Shown here: piece after piece, positions 11,146 to 23,144 of the stretch | How positions within the stretch are numbered: the first letter of the stretch is position 1 | How the letters are laid out: the number at the start of each line of letters is the position of its first letter | NCBI RefSeq assembly: GCF_014529535.1 | Contig: NW_023503409.1 | Coordinates: forward strand, 6,138,390-6,202,389 | Reading direction: 5' to 3' | From: Bradysia coprophila | Lineage: Eukaryota; Arthropoda; Insecta; Diptera; Sciaridae | Length of the DNA: 64,000 nt | Notes under the pieces: model-generated | What the model was told of the DNA's origin: nothing | Database searches by the model: none | Seen by the model: only the letters and a program-made list of their open reading frames with translations | Made by a program: the position numbers and the translations under genes

Positions 11146-12788
11146 AAATAATCCCTCTTTACTATCAAAATTAAACTTGTTAAAAGTGAATTGTTACGCC
11201 GAAATCATTTGGGTGATAAAAACATGATTTTTTTTAAACTTTGAGCCCAGTTCATCGAAAAAATGTATATAACAAACCGGCCATTGACAACATAGCCTCA
11301 ACTTAATACGACAAACGAAAAAACTCGGGGCACTGGCAAATTGAGCATTTCATGTTACGCACCCAATTCCAACTTCGTTATTCGAATGGTCAATCAAACG
11401 TGACCAGTTGCTGAACTTGATTTGGTCATCCAGGACTGCGAATGCGGTGGTTAATTTTTCAAATTCCAATCTATCAAAAAATTATATGAGTGGCGGTCTG
11501 TTTGCTGCAACTTCTTGTTTTTGGTATTTTTGTTGTTTCCAACCAAACGATAAATAAATAAAATCAAAGAGTTTAATTTGAATGCAAAGCCAAGGTCGTC
11601 GCAAATCGTCCACATACAGAGAAAATTGTCTAGTTTTGGTAAGTATAGTGCAGCGTTTCAATGCATCTATGTTCCGAAAAGATTTTGCCTTTACAGATTT
11701 TGCAACTACTTCAGGCGGCTCCCAGCCTTTCGAATTAGGTGTGAAAGTTGTTGCAAGAAATATTTCACTTTTACAGACTTTGCAACTTCTTTTGCCAGGA
11801 TGATGATCTATAAGCTGCCCCATTTTGTTTAGAAGTACGATTTCGAAAGTTTTTTCTTAAAAAAATTTGAAGCAAAGATGAGTACGTTTTCGTGGATTTA
11901 AATTTTATTTATATTCAGCTGTTGTTGCTTTCACTCATATCGCCATCTTTTTGTTCGCCTCTCTTTTTCCTCCGTCTTTTTCTTCGCCCTCCTCTGCATA
12001 ATACCATGCTTCAGAATCTGAGTATCTGATGCATACCTAGTATACACTGTATACTATACAGTAAACAGCTCCAATGATTAGGGTGCCGTCATGTCATATA
12101 GCCAAACGTGAGTGCTTTCGCACATTTTTTACCTGTCGTTACAAGAACGCACAGAGGTTGAATGGACACACTAAAGTCATAAATTCGCACATAACAGAGC
12201 TTATTATTGCTCTTCCCTTTCCCTCGGTAGAGCATGGACAGTATTAGTGCCCTTAATGTTAAGTAAAGTGACTAGTAAACAGAAGAAGAGAAGCTGCTTC
12301 GGTCTCAGTAAAACTGCGGAGGCCCAAGGACTGCGTAGAACTATCCATCATCAGTTGTTACCGCGGCTCCCGTCACAAGATAGCTGAAAACTCTCCCTAC
12401 TTGCACTGTTTAAAATTCAGCAAAAAAAAAAAATTTAAAACTTTGTTAAAAAGTGTCGCAGAAACAAAAAATTCCGTCAGTTCAATCGAAACATGTAACT
12501 CTCTGTTCACCCCATTGTGCCTTATTTTCGCTTCCGAAATGCATGCACGAAAAAGAACACCTTCTTTGGTTCATAGTTTTCTTTTTGTCCTCGATTCGAT
12601 TGACTCAAACTCACGATGCGTGAGACACTGATTTTTGGTTGCAAATCCAATTGCTCGTTTCCATCGCATCGATTATCGTTTTCTCAATTAGGCATAAGGT
12701 CCTCCTTGTTTGTGACCGTCGTCAAGAGTACACGTCTTCTGTTTTCCAACGGAATTGAATTTTGGTTGCATATATTCACAAAGTGAGA

Positions 12789-13135
12789 ACAGTTTGAGGT
12801 TTTACGTTGTACAGTTTTGTTCCAGAAATTGATGACGATTTGGAAACCAAAAATGTGATGATCGCAAAATGATAGTAGTCACTCAGCCAGTTGATTAGAT
12901 GTCGAGCAATATGATACTGATGGTACTTTGTCGACAGAAAAATTATTAATATTTTTGGTAACTATCACGGAGACTAGTAGAAATAACTCTGACCATTGAA
13001 CCAACATAAAATTGTGATTGAGTATGAATCAACGCTGGCGCTCAGAAATTAATAGTTGTCTTCGTGCATAATTGGATCAATCTCATAGAATAGCAGTCAG
13101 AAGTGTCAGGGTGGTGCTGTAATTATCTCAACATA
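12789..13135 (-). pseudogene. Ionotropic receptor 5' fragment, decayed tandem copy
   Basis: This stretch aligns to the first roughly 70 codons and the upstream region of the intact receptor gene (14836-15165). Shared blocks include ATGATAGTAGTCACT, GTTGATTAGATGTCGAGCA and TAAATTGTGATTGAG-like sequence. It has a gap of about 36 bases, several small indels, and the position of the start codon has changed (CAT in the intact gene, CAC here, read on the plus strand). Only the 5' end is present. It sits directly downstream of the intact gene, so it is most likely the remnant of a tandem duplication. Confidence 0.8.
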
Positions 13136-13218
13136 TCTGTTTGTCATTTAATAAACACCATGCCATACAAAAATGCGTGCTTATACAAAATGTCCTAAAG
13201 GTTATACCTGGTTTATGC

Positions 13219-15045
13219 TTACGTTGTATGATGCCACTGATGCCGCCTCCCCAGTATGCCTCCATGGGAAAACCATCCGAATTTGAACTTGTGTGTAAAT
13301 TTTATTTGTAAGATGATTTTGTTCCAAATTAGTTCGCAAAGAAAAATTATTCCACTTGCAATCCAACCACTCCAAACAACAGTCGGTATAGTAAAATCAT
13401 TCACGTCCGCTGCTTCAGCGATTTTAGCTTGAGGATGATTCAAATTTATTTTCATTAACATATGCACCGACTGTTCGCTGTATTCACTAAGCCACTTTTC
13501 GATTAATCCTGCAGCGTTCAATCGATGAATTATGTCGTTTACAGATTCAATATATGGAAAATCCGGTCTGACTCGATATGATATCAAATATCTATGAAAG
13601 GTTGACTGTCCCATTAAATGGTATGCCTTTAAGGACAGCCGCCTCTGTGCTTCTAAGAATACGGATGCCTCCTCCATGGGCGAAAAAAACGCAAACGAAT
13701 TGTTAAATCTCTGGCTTTCGATTGTTAGATGGTCCAATTTCATCCCATGGATCTTGTCAGTCCATCCACCAATCTTCGACATATCCTCCAACAATTTAGC
13801 GAATATATCTTTCCATTCAACTTCATTAGCCATTATCGGAACTGAGGACTTGAACAGATCTTCAAAAGAGTTGATTTGCGGTTGAAAAATTTGTGACGTG
13901 AGGTAACTTTGGAAGATAGACAGAATACCATTCATCACAATTAGACCTACGAATGTTAGAGGTACAGTGACTAGGACGTCTGCGCCATGAAGATTTCGGT
14001 ATCTGATGGCAGTGTTATCGTTTATCAAGAGATTGACAACGTCGGCAACGGATTGAAATAGACAGATTTTCTTCTCATGCAAATAGACAGAAACGATAAG
14101 TACAAGTGATGACGACGCAACCACAACGAATGCATACAAGAAGAGAAGCGTCCACGTTCCAGTTCCGTTTCGCAGATATTCGATGAAACCGGAATAAGGC
14201 TGACTATGCGGGACCATCAATAATAATGTCGTCTGTCGATATGGATACACTGAGTCTCTTGTATAGATGACTTGTTCATCGTTCACTATGTCTCCGGTTA
14301 GTGCTTGTTCCACATATTTCATGTAGCGCACATTTACCACCCTCGTCGAGGCATTAAAGCAACTCCTAACCGCGTCCAGGAACTGATTTTCAATATTATT
14401 CGTCTTTATCTCAATAATCTTCACAGATTTAAGTGGATGCTTGCGGTAATTGGGTATTTTGTCGGGAAAGAAGTCGGTAAGAGACTCGCCTCTTGTCACA
14501 TTTGTCAATGTTCCGAAAGGATCGTATACGAAAACATTGAATGAAGGTTTGCCATCCTCATCACTTAAATAAAATGCGCAAAAAATATTCACAATACCAG
14601 CACTCCAACTCAGACGAAATAAATTCTCTGCCAAATCTAAAGAGGTGACGCTGCGAGTGAAAAATACACCAATTTTGACGTTACGCTGAAGATTTCGGAT
14701 TGCGTTAACTGAAGCTACCAATTGCGAAGTTTTCAAATCATCTACAACGACAACCACAAATGAATTTTTGCTGTTTATCGTCTTGTTCGCAATGGTAACA
14801 TCACTCTCCAACAGATCATCAAAAGTGAAAATTGTTTGAGGTGTTCCGTTGTCAAGCTTAGTTCCATAACTTGACGACGACTGTGAAAACCAACGATCGA
14901 GATCGTATGATGATTGCATAAGGAATATGTGATGATCGAAATGATAGTAGTCACTGAGCCGGTTGATTAGATGTCGAGCATCATGGTACGGCTGGCACCA
15001 GGCCTTCGTCAACAGAAATATTACTAATAATTTCGGTAGTATCAT
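13219..15045 (-). CDS. Divergent ionotropic receptor (IR), single exon
   Basis: An uninterrupted 608-codon frame starts at an ATG followed by a signal peptide (MILPKLLVIFLLTKAWCQ). It has the layout of insect IRs, the chemosensory branch of ionotropic glutamate receptors: a poorly conserved extracellular N-terminal half with several N-glycosylation sites, a first membrane segment at about 298-321 (TWTLLFLYAFVVVASSSLVL), a pore/second membrane block at about 357-388 (VLVTVPLTFVGLIVMNG), an extracellular S2 lobe, and a last membrane segment at about 553-574 (TVVWSGWIASGIIFLCELIW). The usual glutamate-binding residues are not obvious, which is normal for divergent IRs. The protein is expected in sensory-neuron membranes; the ligand cannot be predicted. 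A decayed 5' copy lies just downstream. Confidence 0.88.
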   Translation of the reverse strand: MILPKLLVIFLLTKAWCQPYHDARHLINRLSDYYHFDHHIFLMQSSYDLDRWFSQSSSSYGTKLDNGTPQTIFTFDDLLESDVTIANKTINSKNSFVVVVVDDLKTSQLVASVNAIRNLQRNVKIGVFFTRSVTSLDLAENLFRLSWSAGIVNIFCAFYLSDEDGKPSFNVFVYDPFGTLTNVTRGESLTDFFPDKIPNYRKHPLKSVKIIEIKTNNIENQFLDAVRSCFNASTRVVNVRYMKYVEQALTGDIVNDEQVIYTRDSVYPYRQTTLLLMVPHSQPYSGFIEYLRNGTGTWTLLFLYAFVVVASSSLVLIVSVYLHEKKICLFQSVADVVNLLINDNTAIRYRNLHGADVLVTVPLTFVGLIVMNGILSIFQSYLTSQIFQPQINSFEDLFKSSVPIMANEVEWKDIFAKLLEDMSKIGGWTDKIHGMKLDHLTIESQRFNNSFAFFSPMEEASVFLEAQRRLSLKAYHLMGQSTFHRYLISYRVRPDFPYIESVNDIIHRLNAAGLIEKWLSEYSEQSVHMLMKINLNHPQAKIAEAADVNDFTIPTVVWSGWIASGIIFLCELIWNKIILQIKFTHKFKFGWFSHGGILGRRHQWHHTT

Positions 15046-15568
15046 GAGGACTAGTAGACGTAACCCTGCTACTGTTTAACCACTGAACGAACATTAAATT
15101 GTGATTGAGAATGCAGACCTTCATATTCATAATGACAGTGGATATGGGGGAGATTATCTCACAATAATTATTTTGAAGTTAATTATTTGTAAACATTCAT
15201 TAAACGTGTGGTAATTAAAACACTAGTTGCTATAATTCCCTTGCTGAAAGTCAAGGTCTTATGATGGAAAATCACTTAAAATGTTCGTAACACTGACTTC
15301 GCTATGATTTTCTTTAAAAATGTTCTACATCAAAAACATTAAAAACAGGAACGCTGGTATCAAGGAATATTGTGCAGAGCGAAAGGGAGGAAATTTCGAG
15401 CCCACAAATTTATTTTGAATCTTCGTCATGACCATAATTCACACGAGTCGTTGTAATTTATTATGAATTTATGGTTAGTTGAAAATGTTAAAATAAAAAA
15501 AAACACTTAATGGTGACGAGTAATTTCGCGCCGCGCGAATTTCCTTGTCTCAAATAGGTAATAGGTAA

Positions 15569-15741
15569 TATCGTCCAGAAAACGATAATATCGTCCAGAC
15601 AATTTTTCATTTTAGACGATATTATGGTCCTGAATGAAAAATTTTCGAACGATAATATCGTTTTAGAACGATAATATCGTCTAAAAAACGATATTATCGT
15701 CCAAAAAACGATATTATCGTCCAAAAAACGATATTATCGTT
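15569..15741. repeat. Minisatellite of the palindrome ACGATATTATCGT
   Basis: The 13-base dyads ACGATAATATCGT or ACGATATTATCGT occur at 15582, 15649, 15668, 15688, 15708 and 15728, with degenerate copies near 15564 and 15615. The last four are exactly 20 bases apart and joined by CCAAAAA or a variant. The open frames crossing it (for example 15488-15724 minus) are by-products of the repeat. It lies between the receptor gene and duplicated-segment copy 2. Confidence 0.9.
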
Positions 15742-15829
15742 ACTGATGATATTGACCGTGTCGAAATGTCCCGCCACCGGGATTTTGGGCCCATACGGCG
15801 CGAAATTACTGCTAGCCGAATCTTGTGTT

Positions 15830-16735
15830 TACCTCGGGAAAAAAATGAAGATTGCATTTTCTCGGATGACTTGTGGCCCTTGAAAATACCATCAAAATCC
15901 AATTTCCACATTTTTTCCCTTGTTGAACAACTATTTACAAATGCAGGCAACCTAGCTAGTCAAAACCGACTTCGTGTATTTATCCCGCCTAATGTCAAAA
16001 ATCTCCCCAACTCTATCGAGGTGTTGATTTCGCATTTTCTTAATTCTATATCCACCTTCTATCAGTTGTTTCTATGTTGCGGAATGTGGCTTTGTATTCA
16101 TATGACATGTAGCAGGAAAACGCTGTGGTCAAATACGAAGAATTATTTGATTTGCCGATTCATGCCATTTTTCGTTATCCACTTGAAAGTAAAGGCACTT
16201 ATAGCTGTAAGTAGCACAGTAATCATTTATGGAAATTTAGCGTCTACCGGACAAATCCTAGCCAAAATTTGTTCGTTCGTTCAGTTATTGTTATGTGTCA
16301 TGGATTTTCGATTTGACTTTTCAAAAGGTAATTAATCTGAAATTCTTTGAAAAATTATATCCACACACCACTAACACGAAAACGTCACCTTTGCTTTGTT
16401 GTAGGTCTCTAGAATTTCGACTTGTGTACAAACCAACAGCTACGACAAAATTAATGTTTGATATCGTTGATTTCAGACATATGAAATTTGTGTCGACAAC
16501 CAATTATAGTTGATCAATCAGGAGATTATAAATGAGTCGACAAGTCAATAAAGTAAAATTTTCAAATTTTGATTTTGAGCCGGAAATTGAACTAATTGAA
16601 GATAAAAACAGGAAAATTGAGAGGAAATGGCGGGATGTTTAGCAATTTACTTAGGTTGATTGGAATTGATCTTAGGGCAAGTAGAAGGAAATGAAAATTG
16701 TGTATGTGACACGACTTCGCCTAGTTATTTGCCCC
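15830..16735. repeat. Dispersed duplicated segment, copy 2
   Basis: This is the longer partner of 8985-9660. An open frame runs through part of it (15766-16335) and encodes hydrophobic stretches (VSSTVIIYGNLASTG, ILAKICSFVQLLLCVMDF). The 36-codon MSRQVNKV frame is at 16532-16642 and differs from copy 1 by a single base (Lys to Glu). Bases about 16340-16390 also match the reverse complement of about 24776-24835. The hydrophobic frame could be a remnant of a membrane protein, but I cannot assign a family and the other copy lacks about 210 bases of it. Confidence 0.7.
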
Positions 16736-16865
16736 TCTAGTTAGCAAAGCAATTTGGCTTTTTGGACTCTACAATATATTATTATGGTCCTGCTTTTCAA
16801 CACGACTTTCCCTTTGATGCTTCAGTGAGTATGACAACAGCGACGATTAACAAAAAGAAAAGTAG

Positions 16866-16871
16866 TTTATT
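16866..16871 (-). terminator. Poly(A) signal of the FN3/Ig gene
   Basis: On the minus strand AATAAA lies about 95 bases after the stop codon at 16965. Confidence 0.65.
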
Positions 16872-16964
16872 AAATAGACTTAAATGAAACAAACACAATA
16901 ACAAAGACGCGTATTTCCAAGTATAATATTAAGTGCACACAACCATATGTTATCCGGCGACTTT

Positions 16965-19900
16965 TTAGTCTCTCTTGCGTTTCATCCATTTTGGAAATTT
17001 ATCTTGCAGTGTACTTCCAAGTTGCCGGCCGACCATTAAACCTAAAATCGGTACCGCCATCCAAGCATCTTTGAATACGTACACCCAGCAAGCAACGACG
17101 AACAGCGCCAAATCGGTTATGTAGTTCATGGTTGATTTCACCTTTTCTTCCGCTTCGACCATCAGTTCTTCAGGTGTTTGCGATCGCGGTTCGGGTGTTG
17201 CGGACGGAGTTGATGGTTTGCTGTCCGGATCTTTGATAAGAGTTCGTGTTATTTGCAGATTCTTTTGATTTAGCTGTGTTCGAGATTTAACCGAAGGGGA
17301 TTTGGATTCGCTACGATTTCTGGTACTTGATGGTGTTCGTGTACGTACTGGCAACTTGTCATCGGGCTCTTTCAACTGAACTGTTTTACTTCGAAGTGCT
17401 GAACTACTTCTTGAACGCGTTTTGGAAGCCGATCTGGTTGGAATTGTAGTCGCTTTTGATGATCGCCCTCGAGATTTCTCATCCTTGGCATCGTTTGAAT
17501 CATCTTTCGTGGAAGCTGGTTTTATTTCTGTTAGTTTGGAGTCAAGTATCTTGTCAGTGGGAGCATCGGTTTCAAGCGATAATTGCGATCGAACTATTTC
17601 CTCTCGTTGACCAGTCTTCTTTGGATCTTTGGACAGTTTAATCGCAAAAATGCTGCGTGAATCAGACTCTCGGGATGTGCTTCGTCTAGACACTGCAGGT
17701 CTTTCGAAGCTGTCTCTCTTTTCGGTTTCTAGTACAGATTTCGGTATTGCGTCGTTACTACTGCTTATCGGAACGTTTCGCATCTCTTCGTCTGCTTTCT
17801 CTGCAGCTTTCTTCAGTTCCTCACTACTCATATACAAAGGAACTTTCGGCTTTATCAAAACGCTCATTTCTTTCACTATGTCACTGTAATGATCGACTGC
17901 AACTTTGTTCTCTTCCATAGAGCTTTGTCTTTGCTCCATACTCTTTTTCTTAGCTAACGCAGCAGGTGTCATTTTCTCTTCAGTAGTTTTTGGCTTAACT
18001 TCTTCTTGTGTTGGAGGCGTCGGGGCTACGTTCTCACTTTGTGGCGACTTCTTTCCACCAAATAATTGCATGATACCCTTGCGTTCCTTTTTCTTTTCCC
18101 TTGTCGGTTTGGTCGGCACGGCTTTCTCTTTCGCATCACTCTCTGTAACTGAGTCACTTGCAGACGAAGTTTTCAAAATTGGTTTTGGAACAAAATCTGG
18201 ACTGGGTGAAGGGAGCGGTTTCGTTAAAAGTATTGTGGATTGATCTGGTTCGGGGATTCGGTATGGTGAGAGTGCTCGTGGTTCCGGTTTCGGAGATATG
18301 TACCGCTTCACACTGTTCTCTTCGCTGTCATCCAAATCTTCGTCGTCGATAGATTGAGATACATCTGCGTCATTCGAAAATTCTTCTCGTCTCATGTGTG
18401 TATCATAGACTGCTTTGAATGGGCTTTCAATTATTTTCCTAGACGATTCAGATTGTGGTTCCATCACCGGATGGTATGTGTCAAGTTCGCTTCCTTCAGT
18501 TTGCTTAATAGTGGAGGTTGGCTTGTTCATGGCTAGAAGAGTTGATTTGAATTTCTCTAACGAATCAATGGATGTGAGTGAGGCTGACGATGCTGTACTG
18601 TCAGTATAGTCATCCTCATATTCTAAGCTCGATGAGGGTTCGAGATTTCGAATCAAACTTAACTTTTTCTGAGAATCCAGAATTTCCTTCTTCAAGTCTC
18701 GTTCATCTTCGGTTTCGTCTGCTTCCTTGCTTGTCGGATCAACATTTTCAGATTTAGTACTACTCAATGGCTCAACCTTCGTTGGAGGTTTGATGATACC
18801 TCCAGTTCCAATTATCTCAATCGATTTTCGTTTAAATGAATTCGTTCGCTCTAATGAGCATCTATCCGATAAATGTCGGTCGTTATCACCAATACTGCTT
18901 AGTCTGGACCGCAATGAAACCGGTTCAATGCTAGCGCTGCGCTTTTTAGCATTTTCTGATTCTTCCAATTCAACCGCCTGATAGAATCGGGCCATTGCCT
19001 TTTCGTATAATAATTCTGTCGAACTGACACAGCGTCGAAGTTGTAGCTGTTGTGGCGTTTGTGGCGCCTCTGTCCCTAACGTTCCGAGTTCCGGTGCCGA
19101 CAATGACAGTGGTGGTGGTGATATTGCTTCGTCTAGTTCGAGGTCAAACGACATTGGTTCTGCAACAGAGACAAATAGAAAAATAAATTCATGTGCAAAG
19201 AACTGCTCAGCACAAATACTTACTTTCTTGATTATTCCTCTTTTCGTCGTCATATAACACCAACACAAATTCACTGCTTGTATGTACGTCGTCGTGATTG
19301 TCTGGGGGAGCGCTTAAATGCATGTTAAGCGTTTTTCCATTGCTCTTTCCATCCCGGAAGTTTTCGTAGTCAGTTTGTTTCATTATCGATTTTGTAGCTG
19401 CATTAGATTTGTCCTTACTATCTGCCGATTCTATCAATCTACCACGCGGATTATAGGTTTCATTTAAGCCACTAAAGGTCATTTCTCTTATCATATCTTC
19501 GTCTGTTCGATGCATCTGATCGACCAATTCGTTCTTTATTTCATGAACCGAAGTTCCATAGTTCATTTCACGAACTATTGCTCCAGAATCGTAAATTTCC
19601 GTATCGATTTTCACCTTTGTGGGCAAAGGTGGAATGTCAAACGAAATTACTTTTCTAGTCGTTTGCTCCTGTTTATCAACTTTAACTGGCTTTCGATCAC
19701 CAGATAATGGACTTGGATTTCGTTTTCTCGGTTTCGGCAGAGGTTCTGAAATTGATTCTTCTTCAGCTGACACTACTGGTTTAGTGATACCACGTTTTGG
19801 ATCGGGTATAAACAAAACGTCGGATTCTTCGCTCGGATCACTCATTCCATAAGGACTTTCAGCTTTTACTCGAAACTTATATTCGGAACCTTCGATAAGA

Positions 19901-21041
19901 TCGTTCAATGTTGCGTTCAACTGACGGGTGGTAACGGCCTTTAACCAAACATTCCAACCGACTCGAAAGTATTCCACTACGTAATTACCAATTTTGCAAC
20001 CTCCATCATCGTCAGGTGGACTCCATTGTAACGAAACTGATTTACCCAGCGACATTGAAATCATAACTTTTCCGGGAGGACTTGGTCTATCCGTGACTGT
20101 GACTAAAAATGACACGTTGTCTTCACCCAGCTTGTTAATAGCCCTCAAATTATACTCGCCACGATCCGATCTCTTGGCACTGGCAATTTTCAGTGAAGAG
20201 TTCTTGTCATTAGTGACGAGCTCATACCGACCACCATTTTTGATAATTTCTCCGTTATGGCACCATACAACCATTGGCGACGGTCGACCAGCTATTCCGA
20301 CCTTTAATCGCACCACTTCTTCTGCTTCAATGAGTAGTCCCTCCTCATACTGCCTAGGCAAACGAATTTTCGGCATAGCTTCGAGTTTTAACTGTGCTCT
20401 TGTTATAACATGACCTGCACGATTCGTTGCTGAACATTTAATTTCTCCTTCGTCTGTTAATGCTGCCTGATGTATGATCAGTACGCTGGTATTGTTTTCA
20501 TTTATAATTTTCGTTCGCCGACTACTGAATACTTCGAAACCGTCTTTATACCAGTTGATTATTGGAGGAGGTGTGCCCTGCACCTGCACTCGAAATTCGA
20601 CTTTTTCATTTTCTACAGCTACTGTATCTTGAATTTCGTAAACGAATCGCGGCGGAGTAACTGCATTTCGTTGTAATGTCACAGTCACTGGATCCGAAAG
20701 CTCACTGTAGTCAGATGCTCCAACAGCATTTTCCGCTGTGACTCGGAATTGATAACGCCAACCGGGCTCCAATCCGCTTAATGTTAATTCTGTAAAATGT
20801 ACTAAAGATGGACTCGCCCTGACCTGGAATTTATTAATCGAAGTTACGACCCCACTCTTATGTTAACACTGAATACACCATCATACCCAGTGTGGTGATC
20901 CAGTTCGTCTGTGTTCGATTAGATATCCGTAAATGGGCGAACCACCATCTGTCCGAGGCTTTTCCCATCGAAGAGTAACAACGTCTGGTGGTGCGTCAAT
21001 GTTTGGAACAAGAATTGGTTTGCCTGGTGGAGATGGAATTT
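16965..21041 (-). CDS. FN3-Ig-Ig-FN3 muscle-type protein with C-terminal membrane anchor (5' incomplete)
   Basis: Three exons are clear on the minus strand: 21041-20887, 20823-19224 and 19159-16965. Each has GT-AG borders and consistent phase, giving 1315 residues; at least one upstream exon is missing because the first one seen begins with two bases of a codon. Domains by residue in the visible part: FN3 1-100 (PPDVVTLRWEKPRTDGGSPI), Ig 107-202, Ig 202-297, FN3 298-394 (WSPPDDDGGCKIGNYVVEY). A low-complexity Ser/Lys/Glu-rich tail of about 860 residues follows, ending in a hydrophobic segment at about 1266-1297 and a basic KWMKRKRD terminus. The domain order resembles myosin-binding-protein or twitchin-like intracellular Ig/FN3 proteins, and the Ig domains lack the usual cysteine pair, as cytoplasmic ones often do. 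A sarcomere-to-membrane linker is plausible but inferred. An exon fragment of this gene is duplicated at 9752-9864. Confidence 0.85.
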
Positions 21042-22928
21042 CTGAAAGAAAAACACACATCCGCGGTAAGAACGTCTATCATTCGAATATAGTTCAAGAC
21101 GAAGCGAAAAATTGGTTTCATTTTAAGGAAAATTTCGGTTTCCTCTCAGAGAGTCAGGAGAGAAATGTGCGTTCAAAAACGACATTCATTAATTTGAGCC
21201 ACAAGCAGACGTTATGATGATCTTCAGAATTCAATGCGCTGTGTTCAATATTGGCAAGAAACCAAATCATTGAGGATCTGACGTATTGGTCGTTACGCCA
21301 CACGAGCACATCTAAACTCTGCAGCATTACTCATTGCCTGGCATGCATTTATTATTGTTAGGCTACTTAGACTGTAACTATATGGTAGACTCTCAGGGTA
21401 ATATTTTAGGAATTACAGCTTAGATCACAATTAACTGAACAATATAACAAAAATTTCAAATTCTTAGACGTATCAACACAAATGTAAGAGTCTTTTCTAC
21501 AAATAAAAATAAAAAACACATGTTCTATAAATATACCAGCAAAGTGCTGTATTTATCCAACTCTAGGTCGAATTTGTGAAATAAAGAAGAAAAAAAACCT
21601 GAAAACCAGTACACACACCAAAACTTTCATTCGGTATGTAATCGCAATGAAATGTGAAAAATAAATTATCAGCCACTCTACACGATTCCTTCGGGTACAA
21701 AAACATTTACATAATTTTTCCCATTAACTACCTGCCGATTTCCAGTGTACATTTTTCTTCGGGCGGTTATTACTCGTATGTTTGGTAGAATTATTTCCCA
21801 TTACACCGACCGAATTTTCACAAAAAAAATAATGAAAAGAAAAAGATTTTTTTTCTTTTGAGAGCGTCTGACGACGTTGACGCTCGTCTCCCGCAATATC
21901 GAAACTGTTCTATTGCATATTCGCGGTCATACTGGCATCGCGACGCTCTGTGTCAATTCGAATTTTCTTCGTATGTGTGATTCTATTAATATGGCTCTGC
22001 TGCCGGCGTTTAAAGAGATCTTTGCAAAGAAAATGAGAGAGAAAATTTGTGTTGATCGAAGCCACATTTTTGATGTAATTTTAGAGGTAAATGGTAATTG
22101 TAGGTAAAATTGTGTTTGTGAGTATTTTCCAAAAAACAAATGATTGTAAACTCATGAGATGTATTGATGTATTGTTGATTTTCAAAACGTTCATGTTGTG
22201 AAGTAGTTTTAAAATATTCGATTCCAGCACAACCAAAAATTCGTAAAATTGAAATAAATAACTTATTTTACATGCTTCTGTTGTTCCTAGGGTCGAAAGT
22301 GGCTCATTACACACCTAGTGAAAACAAGAATATTTGTTAAGGTTTCAAAAGCATGTAATATATATTACACACCTGTCACGAAGAAGTCGAGGCTTGCCGA
22401 GACTGATAGTGACAAGTGTGTACTTTATTTTATCACATAAGCAAAAACGAGACAACAACATAGAACTGAAGTGTAATTTTTGAATTAAACTTTTAGGCAT
22501 CCGAACTCCGCGCGTATGTGATAATATATATTATCGTGTAAGCGAAAACTAGACAACAAAATAGGGAAATGACATGTTTGACACATCACAGAAGAATAAT
22601 TTTCGTTGAATAATTTTGAGGGGAAAACAAAGCGCTTCCACGATAATAAATTGAGATTGGCTCGTTCGGTTCGTGTTTTTTATGTAGGTGGAAGCATGGG
22701 GTTTCTCACATTGCAATGTCAAATATGTCTAAGGTCGTTTAATTTGTGCTAGGTGAAGTCCTTTTTCACTAAGCGATCAGCGTAGCCTTCGTAAATAAAA
22801 AATCTTGAATTTGTCAACAATGTGTGGCAACATGTAAAAAACAAAAATCAAAACCCCCTCAAAACCGGTGGCGATCCACTTGTCAACACACAATACATAA
22901 ACAAATTCATCCCCTATAGTAGATTATG

Positions 22929-23144
22929 TACCTCTGTCTAAAATGTTTATTTTGACGGTTTGGAAGTTACTGAGCCGAAGAGGACATTCGATATTTTTAA
23001 CGTTGCGAATTGGCAACGGACTATTAGAATATCTATGAGTAAGTGTTACATTTACATAGAAAGCGAATGAAGGAAAAATCATCGTGCCCTACTGCGTGGT
23101 ACATAATCCAAATCGTCAAAATAAACATCTGGGACAGAGGTGCA
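22929..23144. mobile_element. MITE with CCTCTGTC..ATGTTTATTTTGACG ends
   Basis: The left end at 22929-22963 and the right end at 23108-23144 are inverted copies (core AAAATAAACATCTGGGACAG on the right). The same end sequence occurs in the hairpin at 651-757 and singly at about 59124-59157. The interior is non-coding. Confidence 0.75.

Noticed and set aside
15488..15950. Two 78-codon minus-strand frames
   Set aside because: They translate the 20-bp palindromic minisatellite and adjoining repeat; no gene is supported.
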